A stretch of 64,000 bases of DNA, taken from assembly GCA_905116865.2 (NCBI GenBank), contig CAJHNH020006013.1, positions 216,001-280,000 on the forward strand, read 5' to 3'. Position 1 is the first letter of the stretch; each line of letters starts with the position of its first letter. Of this stretch, positions 12,801 through 27,800 are shown piece by piece. A model generated the notes under the pieces. It had not been told where the DNA came from. It did not search any database and saw nothing but the letters and a program-made list of their open reading frames with translations. This stretch comes from Candidula unifasciata. Taxonomy: Eukaryota; Mollusca; Gastropoda; Stylommatophora; Geomitridae. Both the position numbers and the translations under genes were made by a program.

Positions 12801-15800
12801 GCCTCCTTTGGATATTTTCTCCAGGAAATGCCGGTTTATTAGGAAATAAACAGATAGACTGGCTGGTTCTACACAATTTGGTAGTGAACTGATGCATAAC
12901 AACTAGATGTAAGTGTCCTTTGAAGGGGGTGGGGTGAGTGAACAGTGCAGAGGCACACATGGATCGTCACGGTCTGAGGAGAACGGCCCTGCGGGGAGTG
13001 ACCAGGGGATCTGGCCGATGATCAACACTCAAGGGAAAAGTGAGGCGGATATACGATCAGACTGTTACTGGCACCATAGAAATACTCTATGCTTGCTGCT
13101 GAAGATGGTGATTAATCGCTCTGGAAGATGTCCTGAGTGCTGTGATGTTGATTCTTAATTAAACACTAAAGTGGAAGACCAACCCCACTGCATCGGTAAC
13201 AACAGCATCAATTTTCTACACACTGGGGTCTCTGTGGCAAAGTGGTTAAGCCTCACGCTCTAACGGTCATAGAGGTAATTTTATGGCTGTCTCGTTCAGT
13301 TAAGGAAGGCAGTATTTGCAGACATCCCTGGAGACTGTCACAAGAGCTACAGAGTTTGTGCTTTGTTCAGTGCTCTCAGCAGGCTGCTAGTCATTCACTG
13401 GAGAGTGACTGAGCCATGTGTGATTAAAATCCAGTACAGAAGTCGATCCTGTAGATTTCTAAACATTATTGACTTTAATCACTCAGTCTGAATATTAACT
13501 GGTGACAGAATCTTCTTTGCTTTAAAATACACTATTTGTTCTGCAGGGATACATTGTGTTAAAAAACCTGAAAGGACTAAAAAGTTTATTTGTAGTATGG
13601 ATTAGTCTACTTGTTTTCAGAAATAGTCTCATTTGAAATGCTAACCACAGAAATATACATGTATATTAGCAAGACATCAATTTACTTATTGCTAACTCAG
13701 ACCTTGTCAGTCTTGTAATTTTTGCTTTATATTTTATACTTCTTTTTTAAGAAAATCCTTTTATATATATTTAAAGAAATAAGGTATGTCACCTTGCCCC
13801 CCCTCCTCTCCTCTACTACTTAACACTTTCTAATAGTGCTTTCACAGATTGAACATGCCAGTTTTTTTTTTGCTTTCCGATAGAAGCTTATTAGTTTTCA
13901 TTTCCATTATATTTTTAAAAAAATCTTAGGCTAAACTAACTCTAGAAGATAGCATTTTATTATGATTTATCTTTAGATAATGAGGACACGAACAGAGTAT
14001 TGCAGAATTTATTGCCTGCCATATGTGGCTTATATTAGTATGCTGGGCGTTGGTTTGCAATTTCTTGTATAGGCTATTCTGCTTTTTTTAAATAAATCAT
14101 CACATGCCCTGGCTGGTAAGTGTAGTCTGTCATGTTTCACCATCTCACACGATCACCAGAATCACAGATCAGCTCAGTTTGTTTGGTTTCACCCCATCCA
14201 TCTGTCCAGGCCATCCAGATATTTATCTCTTTTAGTTCCTCTTGCTCTTTTCCTATCAATGTTGCCAGTTGTTACTAAGTTCTTTAGTCCGTTCTTTCTC
14301 ATAATATGTCCAAAAATATTGACTACGTCTGATTGTTCTAATAAGTTTATGACTTTAATCTGTCCTAATGAGGCCTGTTTTGTTAACGTACAGACTGCAA
14401 ATTATATCGTTTGTGTCGTATTTTCTTAAACACAGTTGAAAAGTGTTGCTTCGGATTTAGTCTTTGTCTAAACTTTTAGCTGATTTTTAGCTGGGTCTTA
14501 ACAGAAAACAAAAACTTTTTTGTGTATTGTATTACCACCTTGATCACATTGCATACTTTATTTTAAGTATGCTGCTGCCATAATTGATTGTGACAATTAT
14601 TTAGAAAAGCTAGCATTAGAAGAGAAAATCATAGCTTTCATTTCCCAATGATAAATCTATGGTAAACATGCTCTGACCACAGGTGATGATAGTCCTTACT
14701 AATCGCTAATCATATAACTTGATTTATAGTGAAGTTACATGAACCAAAAGTGCTATTCCAGTCTGAATTGAAAATGGCATTTACAATGACATAACAGTTA
14801 TCATCAAGTGCCTTGCTCACCACATATCTGGTTTGATTCAGCTGCCTATGGCTTGGCAGCAGACCACTTTGCATTGGTAAAAGCTATTGAGAAAAAAGTG
14901 GCAAACTACTCTTCTTCTTCTTCGACTAACTGAAAGTTCTGGTTGTTCATCCACTTCTGGACTCTAGTCCTGTTCCAGAAACTGCGGTTGGGTGCACATT
15001 GTTTACTGGTAGACTCATTTGCATGCAGACTGTTGGTCCCTTGCCTCTCAATCAGATTTACTCCAACTTCCAAGAAAGCTGCCAGTTAGCCAACTCTTAC
15101 GACATGCTTTTGGGCAGGCAATGGGTCTTTTCTTGTTTTCCCCACAATGGAGCCCCGGAACCCACACGGGAGGGGAAACTACTGAGTGTAAAGGAAAGTG
15201 ATAAATCTTAGACGGCAGAACGATTGCATGTCCTGTGAGTAAAGCTTGATGAAGCATGCCTATGCCATCTTCAAGGCCAAGACAGGAGACACTATATAAC
15301 CAACTTCTCATGGGAACAATAAGTAGAGGTACCTTGGAGTGGCTGAGGCATTGAAGGACTGAGCACACATGGGAATGCCCAGGGTGCAGTGACGTCATTT
15401 GTGATAACATAACATACTAAATGTAAAATGACCCCTTAAAAGCAGAAACCAGCCAACAAATGCTGGTTGGGGTTGGCTTGTAGTGTCCTGTAAAGGATGT
15501 AAAGCTAACTTAACTTAACTCTTGTTACTTGTTAGTCAATTACAAGCAGAGCTAGAGTCAGTTCACCAGCAAGAGATGGACCATCTGACAAAGACCCAGC
15601 AACTAGACTTAGAAAAGCTTCAGCATGAACACAGGTCAGCCTGCTCTAAAGAGGAGGCTGTGCTACGGTAAATTAGTTGTATACTGGTTCATATTAGTTT
15701 TGTTTGTGCTGTATTGTGTCTTCTGTGATTTTGATGCTTTGCTTTACATTACAGTAGCAATTTTTTTATTTGTATAGAATGCCTTTCTGTTTTTTTTTTT

Positions 15801-18800
15801 TTTTTTACTTATATAATGAAATCTAGTGTAGTGATTCTTTGCTTATGTGCTTGGGTAGTATTTTTTCCATCTAGTTTTGTAGATGCTTCAGATTAAATCT
15901 TCTCAGAACTCTTTTAAAGATATTTTGTTCATCAGAACAGAGGATATTTTTGTGTGTGTGTGTCAACATTTATTTTAACTTTTTTTTATTGTAATTTAGC
16001 ACGAATGCTTTTATTATTACAGGGAAATCCCATTAATATGAATTCTAAAGAATCGAAAAATCTATAGATTTTCTTAAAAGAATTTGTACTAACTTGGGAC
16101 TAATATTGATACGTCCCTGCTGGGACCAAGATTTTGTTCTTGTTAACTGAGTGTTCTTTCTAAAGCAAATTCTTTTTTTCTTTTTTCTCAGCTCCTTTTT
16201 CTTCTTCATCTTTGATCCTTCTGTCAGAAAACATATCAGGAGGCCGGTAGCCTTGATAAAAGCTGTTGTGCAGCTCATATCTTCCTGTGTACCACATAGC
16301 TTTGCATTCAAATGACATTAAGGCAGGTTTGTGTAACAGAATGTTTGTGGGGAGGATTTCTACATACTATCTGTGCCTTTCGACCTGGTGCCTTTGACTT
16401 CAAATTGCTTTTCTTTTGGGATGTACGCATGTAACCAACCAAGGCCTGACAACCGAGCAGTGGTAGTTTTAGTTTCAAAATATTCTTCTAAGTGTGCTGC
16501 AGTCCCCAGCTGTCGGGCCCCATCTACTCGGAGGAATGCAAGGTAATTAAATTTTGATTGACACCCTTATGTTGGCTTGGCAGCGTTTCACCAGCCGCAA
16601 GTCTAAGAACATTTTTTTTCAAGTTGGGCAGTTTGTTTTGCTCCGCTGGCTAAGGTAATCATACCAGAGTTGTCTGTCCTTGCTTTCTTTGTCTAATTCA
16701 CTGCCATGGAACACAAGGTTGGGTCAACAATGCAGTCCGGAAGAATTTGTGTTAACAAAGTTTTATTGAATTCTATCTTGTTACCTCTATCATTTATGCA
16801 GTATGAATTCCTTCCTTGTTGAAGGTTCCTGAGGCCTTGATCTTATGTGTGATCTTAGTTTTAAATAGCTCCTAGTTGTAAGAAGATAAATGCTTAAATA
16901 ACTGATCTTCTTGTATGGCAGGGAGCAGATGGACAAGGCACTTCAAAAACTAAGGGACGAAGTTGGATCATTACAAATGGAGGAGCAGGAGAAGTTGGAG
17001 GAAGAAAAGAAGAAAGCACTAGAGAGACTGTACAAGCAGGTATGTTAAACATTCTTCCCTGAATTAGTATCATGTTAGTGTAAAAGAAGATTAATTGTTA
17101 AAGGATCCTACAAACTTAAAGGTTGATCCAAACCTCATAAAAATGTTTCTTCATCAACATCATGTTTTATGCAACATTGGGCTCACTGTCTTGTCCTCTA
17201 TTCTGTTTTATCCTCTGCAGTCCCTTTGATATCCTGAATTTAATACCAACACATTTAGCCTCTTGGACATCCTCATTTCCTTAGTCCATTTGTTTCCTGT
17301 TGCAGTGCCTGTTTAATGATTCTCTGCCGTTCCTAATAATGTACCTAGTATATTGCCGTTTTCTTTGTTTTGTAACTATTGATACCATTGGAGCCATCTT
17401 GGTGAAACAGCTAGTCCATTGCTTGTGGATCTGAAGGTCGTGTGTTCGGGTCCTTATGGAGCCAGACCTTTTTTTTTTCAGAAGCGACCTTGGCTCCCAG
17501 GTCGACCCCGCCTTAAATGGGAACTAGGTAAAGTACTCAAAGTAAAGGGAGTCAGCCTAATGTTGACTACATCACCCACTGAGTGCCGATTAGTCTGTAA
17601 AATATAGGTCTAATCCTGTATGCCCAAATATGCCTGAAGGCTTGGACTAGTTTTAAAAAGAATTTTTTTTTTTTTGTTGTTTTTTTTTTGGCTTTGTTAA
17701 AAATTTTTTGTTTTTTAATTGATACTTGAGGTGATCCAGACACTTGTCTTATTTGTTCAGCTTTTTCAAATTCTCATCAAGGGTAAGCCCATTAAAATGT
17801 TTATAAGCCAACTGTTCCAGAATTGTCTGGGAATCTAGTGGGAGTATTTGCATTGGGACAGTCTTTAACTAGTGGAAGACAGTATAAAGCAGATATAGTG
17901 CGGCAGTAAGCCACCATCTTCCTGTCAGCACGACAGTCACTCGATATCACTGGGTGGTGTCTGATAAACGTGGACAGTCATTCTCTGTCATTTCATATGA
18001 TCACAAATCTTAGAGCAGGTCAATGTTTTGGTTCTAAAAGGTCATTTAACTGAGCCTTTGTTGGATGGCTGGCCTAGTGGTTAGAATTTGAATCATCGAA
18101 AAGGTGATGTTTGAATCCTTTATAAGGTGGTGTTTGAATTCTCGATAAGGTGGTGTTTGAATCCTCGATAATGTGATTTTTGAATCCTCAATAAGGTGAT
18201 GTTTGAATGCCCTATAAGGTGATGTTTTAATCCTCCCAAAAAAAGTTGTTTGAATCATCGAAAAGGTGGTGTTTGAATTGCCAAAAAGTGATGTTTGAAT
18301 CCTCAAAAAGTTGATGTTTGAATCCTTGATAAGGCAGCATTTGAATCCTCGATAAGATGATGTTTGAATCTTCAAAAAAGTGATTTTTGAATCCTTGATA
18401 AGGTCATGTTTGAATCCTCCATAAGGCGATGTTTGAATCCTCGATAAGGTGATGTTTGAATCCTCGCTAAGGTGATGTTTGAATCCTTGATTTTCTCTCT
18501 TCTTCTTTAGGTTCACTGGCTGTAAACTGTGGCAGAATATTCCGGTTCTTCACTCCTAGACTTTGGTCTCGATCCAGAACTTTTTACCAGACTTTGTGTG
18601 CACATCCATTTTACAAATTTGGCTTATTTGTATGCAGGGTGTTGTTAATTCCTTCCCTCTTCGGCAGATGCATTCCGACTCAAAAGGAAACACCCCTAAT
18701 TAGTCACTTTCTCTGACATACTTGTTACAGGGGCAGTGGGTCTATTTTTTTGTTATCCAGAATGGAACCTTGAAACCCACAAGGCAAGTTTTTTCCCCCA

Positions 18801-21800
18801 TCTCTCTTGCGAATACCTTGGATTGCCAGAATAACTAAAAATGATTGCCTGGAATTGGCTAATAAAAGTAGAACATTACATACAACAATAAGAAGGAGAC
18901 AAAGTTCTTTGGTCATGTGACAAAAAAATTAGCACTGGAATATATCTTGACGTCTGGAAAGATCACTGGTAGAAGAGGCAGAGGCAGACCACGAGAAATG
19001 ATGGTGGATGGCTTAAGACAGTGGCATGAAGGAATACCATCAGTTGATATTGCATGTGTTTATGTTATGTATATTACAACTGTGTTATTCTGTATTCTCT
19101 ATGAAAGGTGGAGATGTCAGTGGCTGCTGAAAAGGCAAAACTAGAAGATGAAAAACTCATACAACTGGAGAGCTTAAGCCACAAGCACAAGGCTGAGATA
19201 GATCGACTGAGGCAAGACATGGAGAGGAAACACAAGGAGAAGCTGGAGGCACTTAAGGCAGAGTTGTCAGAGTCTCATAGAGAGGTACTCATTTCTTAAT
19301 ATTTGCATTTGTAAAGGAATCATACTTTAACTCTTTAGGTACCAGAACATTTAGCTGGGCAATATCAAGGTAACGACAGTCTCAGTGTGAGCATAAACAA
19401 CGTATGAGAGCATCAGTTTGACATATGAGGTAACAAAAATACTAATGGTTATTACAGTAGCTAGCCATGTTTGTATAGTGTTACTAGGTTAAACACTAGA
19501 TACCATCTTTCATAGTTTGGTACTTATGTGCAGTATCTGATCCCACATGGAACGTTGGTTATGACTAAAAGAGTTAATTAATTCCCAGATTTGTTTTCAA
19601 TTTTTTAACGAGCAGTTTCTGTACTTAAATATAAATACTGTCCTTGCCTGCGCAGGACTGCAGGTTACACACCTGGCTGCTGGAGATGTTACAGGTTGAA
19701 TGGGGTATCTGGTATTTGCCCAATTGACTTGCCATCCAGATTGGGGGGGGGGGGGGGTGTCAACTGGGATTGAAAAGATGGTTGTTCAAAGAAATTAAGA
19801 AGAAGCAGTATACAAAATATTTCCTCATCAAACCATATCAGAGGGAAAAGTTGATTGCATGCACGCAAGAGGCAGACAACGTTGAAAAAATATTAACAGT
19901 TGATGAACCTGAGTCTGATAGAATGCACAACAACTGCAAGACACAGATGGTGTTAGAATTGCAGCCAACCTTCATTTTTTTGGTTTTTTAAAATGAAAAA
20001 GTTCTTGCATCAACTTGTATGTTAACATTTGTTTTCCCATGTGGGTTCCAGGGCCTCCATTTTAAGGGGGGGGGGGGGGGTGAGGGGAAAGAAGGGGGGG
20101 GGGGGGGGGGGAAAGAACAGATTCACTATCTACCAAAAAGCATGTTGTAAGTAAGTAAAGGACCTGAACAGATCCACTAACTTCCAAGAAGCATGTCGTA
20201 AGTAAGTAAAGGACCCTTTTATGTATTGGACATTCAGGTCTAGTGTATTTCATAAGCCAGTTGGCACTTGATGGGTAATGTCGTCAGCATCTTGCTGACC
20301 GCCTTTACTTCCTAGGACTTTACCTGGTACCTATTTAAGGCTAGGTCTACCTGGGAGCCAAAGCCATTTTAGAATAAAGTCCAGTTCCATCAGGACCTGA
20401 ACACACGACTTTCAGATTTGCATCTAGCTGCTACACCACGGGGCTGCCAAGCATGTCATAACTAGTGGCTAATTAAAGGTCAGTTGGAGGTCTGCTGTGA
20501 GTGGACATGTTGTCCTGAAAGGCATAGATATCACAGTATAGTTATACACTTGTACACCACAACATACGCACTAGTCACTCTTTTAATGTTTTACATGGAA
20601 GAAGAAAATGAAGATATTATAAGTTTATTAACTGTGGTCTTGTTGTTGGTCAGTTATTTTATTATTGATTTCAGCAAATGGCAAAATTAAAGGAAGAGCT
20701 GAGTAAGCTGCAAGAAGAGGAGAAGGACAAAGTGGAGAAGGAGATGGAAGTGGCTAGAAAGAGGCAGAAAGCTGTTGATGACTTAGACAGAGGGGTAAGT
20801 GAGAGTTAGCTTTTATTGTCAGGTTTATTTGTTATAGCTCTGAAATGAATCCATTCTTGTTAATAATGTACAATAATTTCTATGGGGGCCATATTGAGTA
20901 GCAGCTAGATGCTGGCCTCCAGATCTAAAAGTTGTAAGTGCAAATCCACAAGCTTGTTAAGGAGCATTAGGTCTTTCCTCCCCCCCCCCCCCCCCCCCCC
21001 AGATAAATTGAGACCTAGGAAAACAGGAAGTGGATATACATGATGACACAGCACCACATGGTATGTTGTTAGTTGTGTATCCTTTACAAGACATTACAGA
21101 ACCAACCCCAGCATTGGCTGTTGTGGTTTTTCTATGCAAATTGACATCCAGTAGTTTGCCATTGCTTTTGGGCGGTCGGCTTCTCGATACCACTGTTGAA
21201 ACCAACGCAAGGCCTGCAGCTGCGATCGAACCCGGCACCCTGGCATATGAAGCGTGTGCGCAACGCAACGCCTTAGCCACAGACACCGACACCACATGGT
21301 ATAGAGTTTAAGAATTTCAGTGGGAAGAAATGATGTGGTAAGAAAGTTGACATTTCAGCACAGAATTCCATTACCCAGTGTACAAGGTCTGACAATTAAG
21401 TAATGAGACGGCCAAGACAAATGTGCCATCTATGAAGCAAAGCATTGAATCCAAAGAGGCAATCTTCATCTATGATCTGGCAACTTTGCATCGCCGCCTG
21501 ATAAGCAGACGACAAACAAGCTGCCATTTTATTGACCTAGTTAGATGTTCATCGTTACAAAATCAGCACGGAGCAAAAATCTAACATTAAATTCTGTTTA
21601 AAACTCAGAAAAAGTGCCATTGCAACAGTTCAATTGATTCCACAGGTTTCTGGGGATAATTGTTTATTTACTGCACAGATTTTCAGGTGGTATTCATGAT
21701 TCAAAATTGGTGTAGAAATGATTACGAATACAACTAGACCTGACGCCCAATTTCTGTTTGCAATGATGAACTCTTCGCAAACATCACAGAACGGATACAA

Positions 21801-24800
21801 GAAGATCGTTGTTTTACTGTCAGGATGATGGCAGATGAATCTTGTGTTAATAGAGAGACCCTTTGCAAAATTTAAGTGCAAGATTTTGGCCAGAAAAAAA
21901 TATGCTTGCAGGTTTGTACCGCATTCGTTGTATGATGACCAAAAACATCAGCGGGTTGGGTACCCACAAAACATCATCAAAACAGGAATTTTTTGCCCAA
22001 AAACAAGTGTGTGTTCTCAACCATCCACCCTATTCCCCAGATTTGTCTCCATATGATTATTTTTGATTTCCAAAATTAAAGTTACCATTGAAAGGACACT
22101 TCTTTGATGAAGTTGATGGCATCCAAAGGGCCGTAACATCGACTTTAAGGGCCATAGCAACATAAGAACTACAGAGGTCGTTCCAGTGTTTGTTAGATCT
22201 GCTACTCACTGTATCAATGCACAAGGGGCTTACTTTAAATAAAATATAGGTTATATTTTTAACTGTTGATTTTTAAAATTTTTATGGAATTAGTCTCACT
22301 ACTTAATTGTTGGACCTTGTATGTAAAGCTGAATTGCTTTTGAAAAATGACCAGGAACCTCATAACTCCATTTCTTTGATTTAGCTGGATGAAGTTCTAA
22401 TTGAACGCAGACAGGCACTCAAGCAAGAGCACCAAGAGCAACTAAATAAACTTCGCAAAGAGCACGAAGAGCAGTTACGAAAGTTACAAGAGGAATCCAA
22501 AGAAAAGGTCAGCATCATACTGTCTTCTGTGCCATCTCATTAACACTGGGTGAGGGGAGATACAACAGTATTTGTTGGCTGTTTGTGATTTTGCTAGGCA
22601 TTTTTACATTCAGTAGTTTGCCATTGTCGACACTGTGGCTAAGTCGATGTGAACGCTTCGTAATGCCAGGATGCCGGATTCGATCCCAGCTGCGGGCCAT
22701 GCGCCTTGTGCTGGTTTCGACAGTGGTATAAAGAAAGCCGACCGTCCAGAAAGCAATGGCAAATGTAAATTTGCCTAGAAAACCACACAACAGCCAGGGG
22801 CTATTAGCGTTGGTTGTAATAAATTTGCCATCGCTCTCTGAATGGTGGTCTCAAAGTGGTCTGCTGTCAAATTCTTCTTCTTCTTCATGTTCACCGGCTG
22901 TAAACTCCGGTGGAAAGTTCTGGTTGTTCATCCACTTCTAAACTTCAGCCCTGTTCCAGAACCTGAGTGTCGCGTGTGCATCCGTTTGACAGATGTGACT
23001 AATTTGTATGCAGACTGTTGGTTCCTTGCCTCTCAGGCAGATGTACTCTGACTTTGAAGGAAGCTCCCAATTAGTCGACTCTTATGACATGCTTTTGGGT
23101 AGGCAGTGGGTCTATTCTTGTTTTTCCTATAATAGGGCCCCGAACCCACACAGGGATGCTGTCAAATTGTTTGCGGCTGAATCGAACTGGGTACATCAGA
23201 ATTAGAAAGTGGGTTCAATGTGTCTAAACCACAAGTACTGATTGATCCTATTACACAACAGTCTAAAGTTAACATTGTACTTGAGCCAAAAGAAGAAACA
23301 AAATCAAAATCTACAGCCAACAGTTCTGTCACCTTCCTCCTCAAACACTGACTACTTTTTTATGTAACCCGCCAACAGTGGTTTAGATCCAGTCACTACT
23401 TACCTAGAACATATGCTCATGCAAGTAAGAGAGAAGATAAATTGATGTGAAGGCGAAAGAGGAAAGAGAAATGAAACAAATGAACAAAGAATGAACATAC
23501 TTTTATTTTTAAAGGGTCACAAACTGGACATGCAGGCCTGTCTTAGTTTCGACTTTTCGAAACACTCATCTTTCGCATTGCGGTTGTATTGGAGAGTGGG
23601 AGAGAGAGTAAATGACAGAAATAAAGCTAGTGGGATGGAGAGAAATAGTTCTAGGAGATAGATTTAAGGAGAGAAAGAGTTGGGCGGTGGGGGGATGGAG
23701 AGACTTAGGAAAGAAAAACAAGAGAAGGGAGAGATAGAGGGGGTTTAAAGAGAAGGGTTGAGGAAAGGAGAGAAAGAGATAATGTAGAAGAAGTAAGAGA
23801 GAGAGAAAGAGATTAAAGAAAACAAAAACTAGTTATATTTAAAAAACAGACACATGAAAAACAGATGGAAAACCAAATCATTTACACACACACATACATG
23901 TATGTATTCGTGTGTGTGTGTGTGTGCGTTTGTATGCGTGTGTGAGCGTGCATATGTGTGTGTGTACGTATGTATATATATATATATATGTATGTATGTA
24001 TGTGTGTGTATATATATATATATGTATGTGTGTTTGTGTATATATATACGCACGCACGCACGCGCGCACACACACACACACAGAGAGAGAGAGAGACAGA
24101 TATATATATATCTTGTAGATTCAAGCTGAAAATCAAAGACTGCTCAGAGAGCTGGAGTCCGAAAAGTCTGAGCTGCAGCGAAAATACAACAAGGATGTGG
24201 AGGAAATGAGGAAAAATTTTCAGATCAAGAAGGAGAGTTTGAAGGATCAACTGGATGATGAGGTTTGTTTAGATGTATTGTCACTAGGGGGTCTTCATGG
24301 CAAAGTGGTCAAGCCGCTTGCCTCGTCATGAGTTTATTTCACATTTGGTGCTATTTTGAGAGATCCCTGGCTATGGAATTTGTGCTTTGTGTGATGCTCT
24401 CCTTAGGCGGCAAACCTTCCGCAGAGAGAGACTGAGCCATTTGAGATTCTTTTGAAATTAAATTTAACACTGACTTTTGTAATATCACTTTATATATTAC
24501 TGAGTACTCACTCTATCAGGGAAGTGAAGAATAGTAGCACATACCATGTCTTCCATGAGACACAACTAAGAAAGTTTGCCCATTGCAGGTGATTGTCCTC
24601 AAAGGCTGTGCATAGTATCTGCCAAAGATAGCTTTTCTCAGCCAGTCAAAAGTAGCAAGGCAGAACTTCTGTGAAACATCTTTCTAAATTCAAAACAATG
24701 TTTCCTCATTGTGTATTGAAATAATGGGGACGCAAACAATACATTGCGCAATATATTGTCTGTTGTATTTTGCGTATGTTGCCATATGCATACTACAGAA

Positions 24801-27800
24801 TTTACATGAACCTCTTCACCACAAGTGGCCACAAAACCAACACTTCTGGTTAGTACCATTTCTCCAGACTTAAAATAAAGGTTACTTTCCCACACCTTCA
24901 GGCGTATTGGGCATATAGGGTTAAACCTGTATTTTGTAGACCAAGTGGCACTTGGTGGGTGATGAGGTCAACATCACATCGGCCATCTTTACTTCCCAGG
25001 ACTTGTACCTAGAATCCATGTAAGGCAGAGTCAGCCTGGGAGTCAAGGTTTAAGAAGAAAAAAAGTCTGGCTCCTTATGGATTAGAACCAATGACGTTTG
25101 GATTAGGAGACAAGCTTTTAACAGCTACACCCAGCAACTCCCCACATGAACGTATAATGAAGCGCAGAAATGCATTTTGTTAACCGAAGGTTAATCTTAT
25201 AATACTATTGTGAGATGTGTAGTTCCACAGTGGGCTATGTAATTTTTTATTTCATTCGAGGGGATACATCTCTTTGTGCTTCATTGTATGATTATACAAA
25301 TATTAGCAACAAATTCATTAAAATGTCAGTTGATAAGAGTGGATTGTAAAATCATGATTGCCAGTAGAGGAGGAGGAGAAGGAGGAGGAGGCGGTGGCCG
25401 AGGAGAAGGAGGAGGAGGAGAAGAAGAAGGAGGAGGAGGAGAAGAAGAAGAAAAAGCAGGAGGAGGTTGAGTACAGCCACGACGACATGAGAGGATTAGA
25501 AGAAGAAGAAGAAGAAGATGAATAAGAAAAAGCAGGAGGAGGAGGTCGATGAGAATGACTTTGGTAGGGGGGGGGGGGGGGGGGGGGTCATAATTATAAT
25601 GGTATAAGGAATAAGGAATGTTTCAATAACAGAACATTTTTTTGCATTATAATTTGAGTATAATAGTTGTTGTATAGTGATTTATGAGCAAGCTATACCA
25701 GCAAAATCATATGCTGTTCATTATCTAGTCTTCTTCATCTTAGCATTCAGTGGCCATAAACTCTGGTGGAAAGTTATGGCTGTTCATCCATTTCTGGGCT
25801 CCGACTTCGAAGAAAACTGCCCTGATTAGTCACCTTGTGTGATATGCTTGTTAGGGAGGCAGCAGGTCTGTTCTTTTGTTCCCCAGAGTGGGGCCCTGGA
25901 ACCCACACAGGGACATTTCCTAGTAATTCTAGTATTATTTTTTTTATATGTGTAGCCAATCTGGCCCATCAGTTTAGGTTGTCTTAATTTAGAGATATTT
26001 CTGGAAAAGAAAATTTATGTTGTGGGGTGCTGGTTTTCCATTTCATGATGACATGACGTAATATGTGTGCAGATTTAGCACTTTATACTCAGACAGAAGT
26101 ACCTACCGTAGAATTAGGTCTAAATTTTTAATAGTTTGTGAAATAGAGGTCTGTAACCAGTTTGCACTGAATGTGAAGTAGATATTGTGGCCAGATTATT
26201 GACATATTTAATGCCATATATTTTTTATTATATTTATCTTTAAATCTGCAGGAGGAGGAGATGAGAGAAAAGAAAGCAGAGATTGAAAGAAGATCGGCCT
26301 TTGTGGAGCAGTCACTTAAAGCTATAGAGGCTCAGGTAAAATCCTGACATTACAATTTTTTAACCCTAAGAAGTACAAAACCCGGGTGCTTCTGGTTTGT
26401 GTCAAGGACTTGTAAATGTCCCTTTCATGTCTTGCTATAGCGGCATGTTTACAAGGAGACTTTACTAACAGCATTGCTCCCATTTTTTTTTAAATATTGG
26501 GCAACTTTTTAGATGACTGGTAACAAGAGCAAAGTTGCTAAATATCGCGTTTAGGTCGAGCTTTCTTGTGGAAAATTGCTTTATTAACAGAAATTAGGAG
26601 ATCAGAATTTCTCATTAGTTACAGTGGTAACTGGTGGCCAGGTCACAAGGTCAAGAACAGGTCACGCTAAACATTTTGTTTTAAAGCTCAGAGAGATGTA
26701 ACCCAGTCTGTTCACTTACCCATTCATGTTTATCGACTACTTCCTTTATTTTGTATGCAGTAAATATTCTTTTTGGTCCATAAATGGAATTGTTCTGATT
26801 TTTTTTTGTTATTTGACCTTTGTAAACCCAAAATAAAATAAAATGCGGGACTTGGGCATATTTTTTTAGATCACTAGGGTAAAAGGGTTAAAAACCTATT
26901 TCCAAAACCTTGATGTCTAAGGAACATGTGGTGAAATGAGTAAAGGACCTTTTTGTACACTTTGAGGCTTTTAAGGGCACTTGCAAAATTGTGTTGTCAG
27001 TATAGTGCCAATGATTTTTACTTCCAGACCCAGAGACATCCTCGTACAGGTAAATATAAGTAAAAGTTCAGTAAAAACTCCTTAACATGAATTGCTATGA
27101 AATGAAAAATCAAGAGTTTATTTAAAAAAAAATAATGTTTGCTAACCAGGGGACTCAAATTAATACATCCCTGCTGGGACCAAAGTATGTTCATGTTAAA
27201 CATGTTCTTCTTAAGCAAGTTTGTGTTAATAAGGTTTTACTGTAATTAGATGACAGCTGATTTCTTTAACTGACCTGGGCTTCTTAATCCAGTGTTCCTC
27301 AGGAATTTTTTTTAAACACGCGGCCCATTTAAAAAAAAACAAGGGAACTTGTTTCACAGCCCACCTGATAACTAATCAAATATAAAACAAAAAATAAACG
27401 TAGATAGCAGTTTATTTGTTAAATCTTATGTCACAAAATTATGGTTTTCAGTGAATGCTGCTGATTAGAGGTTGAACAATCTTGTATATGCAGCTGGAAC
27501 GTTGTTTCTTATATAGAAGCGCTGTAATAACATCCATTTGATTTGTGTGTTTGCTTTTAACTAACTATTATGCAGTTGAATGGGGTTTCCAGGATTTGCA
27601 TCTGTTTTGTTCTAATTTTGAGGTGTTCACCCTACAGGTTGCAATCATGGAAGAGAAAAACTACCTACCTGAACCTGTTACATAATTTTTGGCAGCCCAC
27701 TTGTACTTTTCCTCTGCCAACTAGTGTGTCGTGACCCAGTGTTTGAAGAACACTGCCCTAGTTGAGCTTATTGACCTGGAAATGTCCTTTTGAAGTTAAG

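Noticed and set aside
19770..19991. Candidate extra CEP164 exon
   Set aside because: Exons 8 and 9 join in phase 0 without it, and it has no good acceptor-donor pair.
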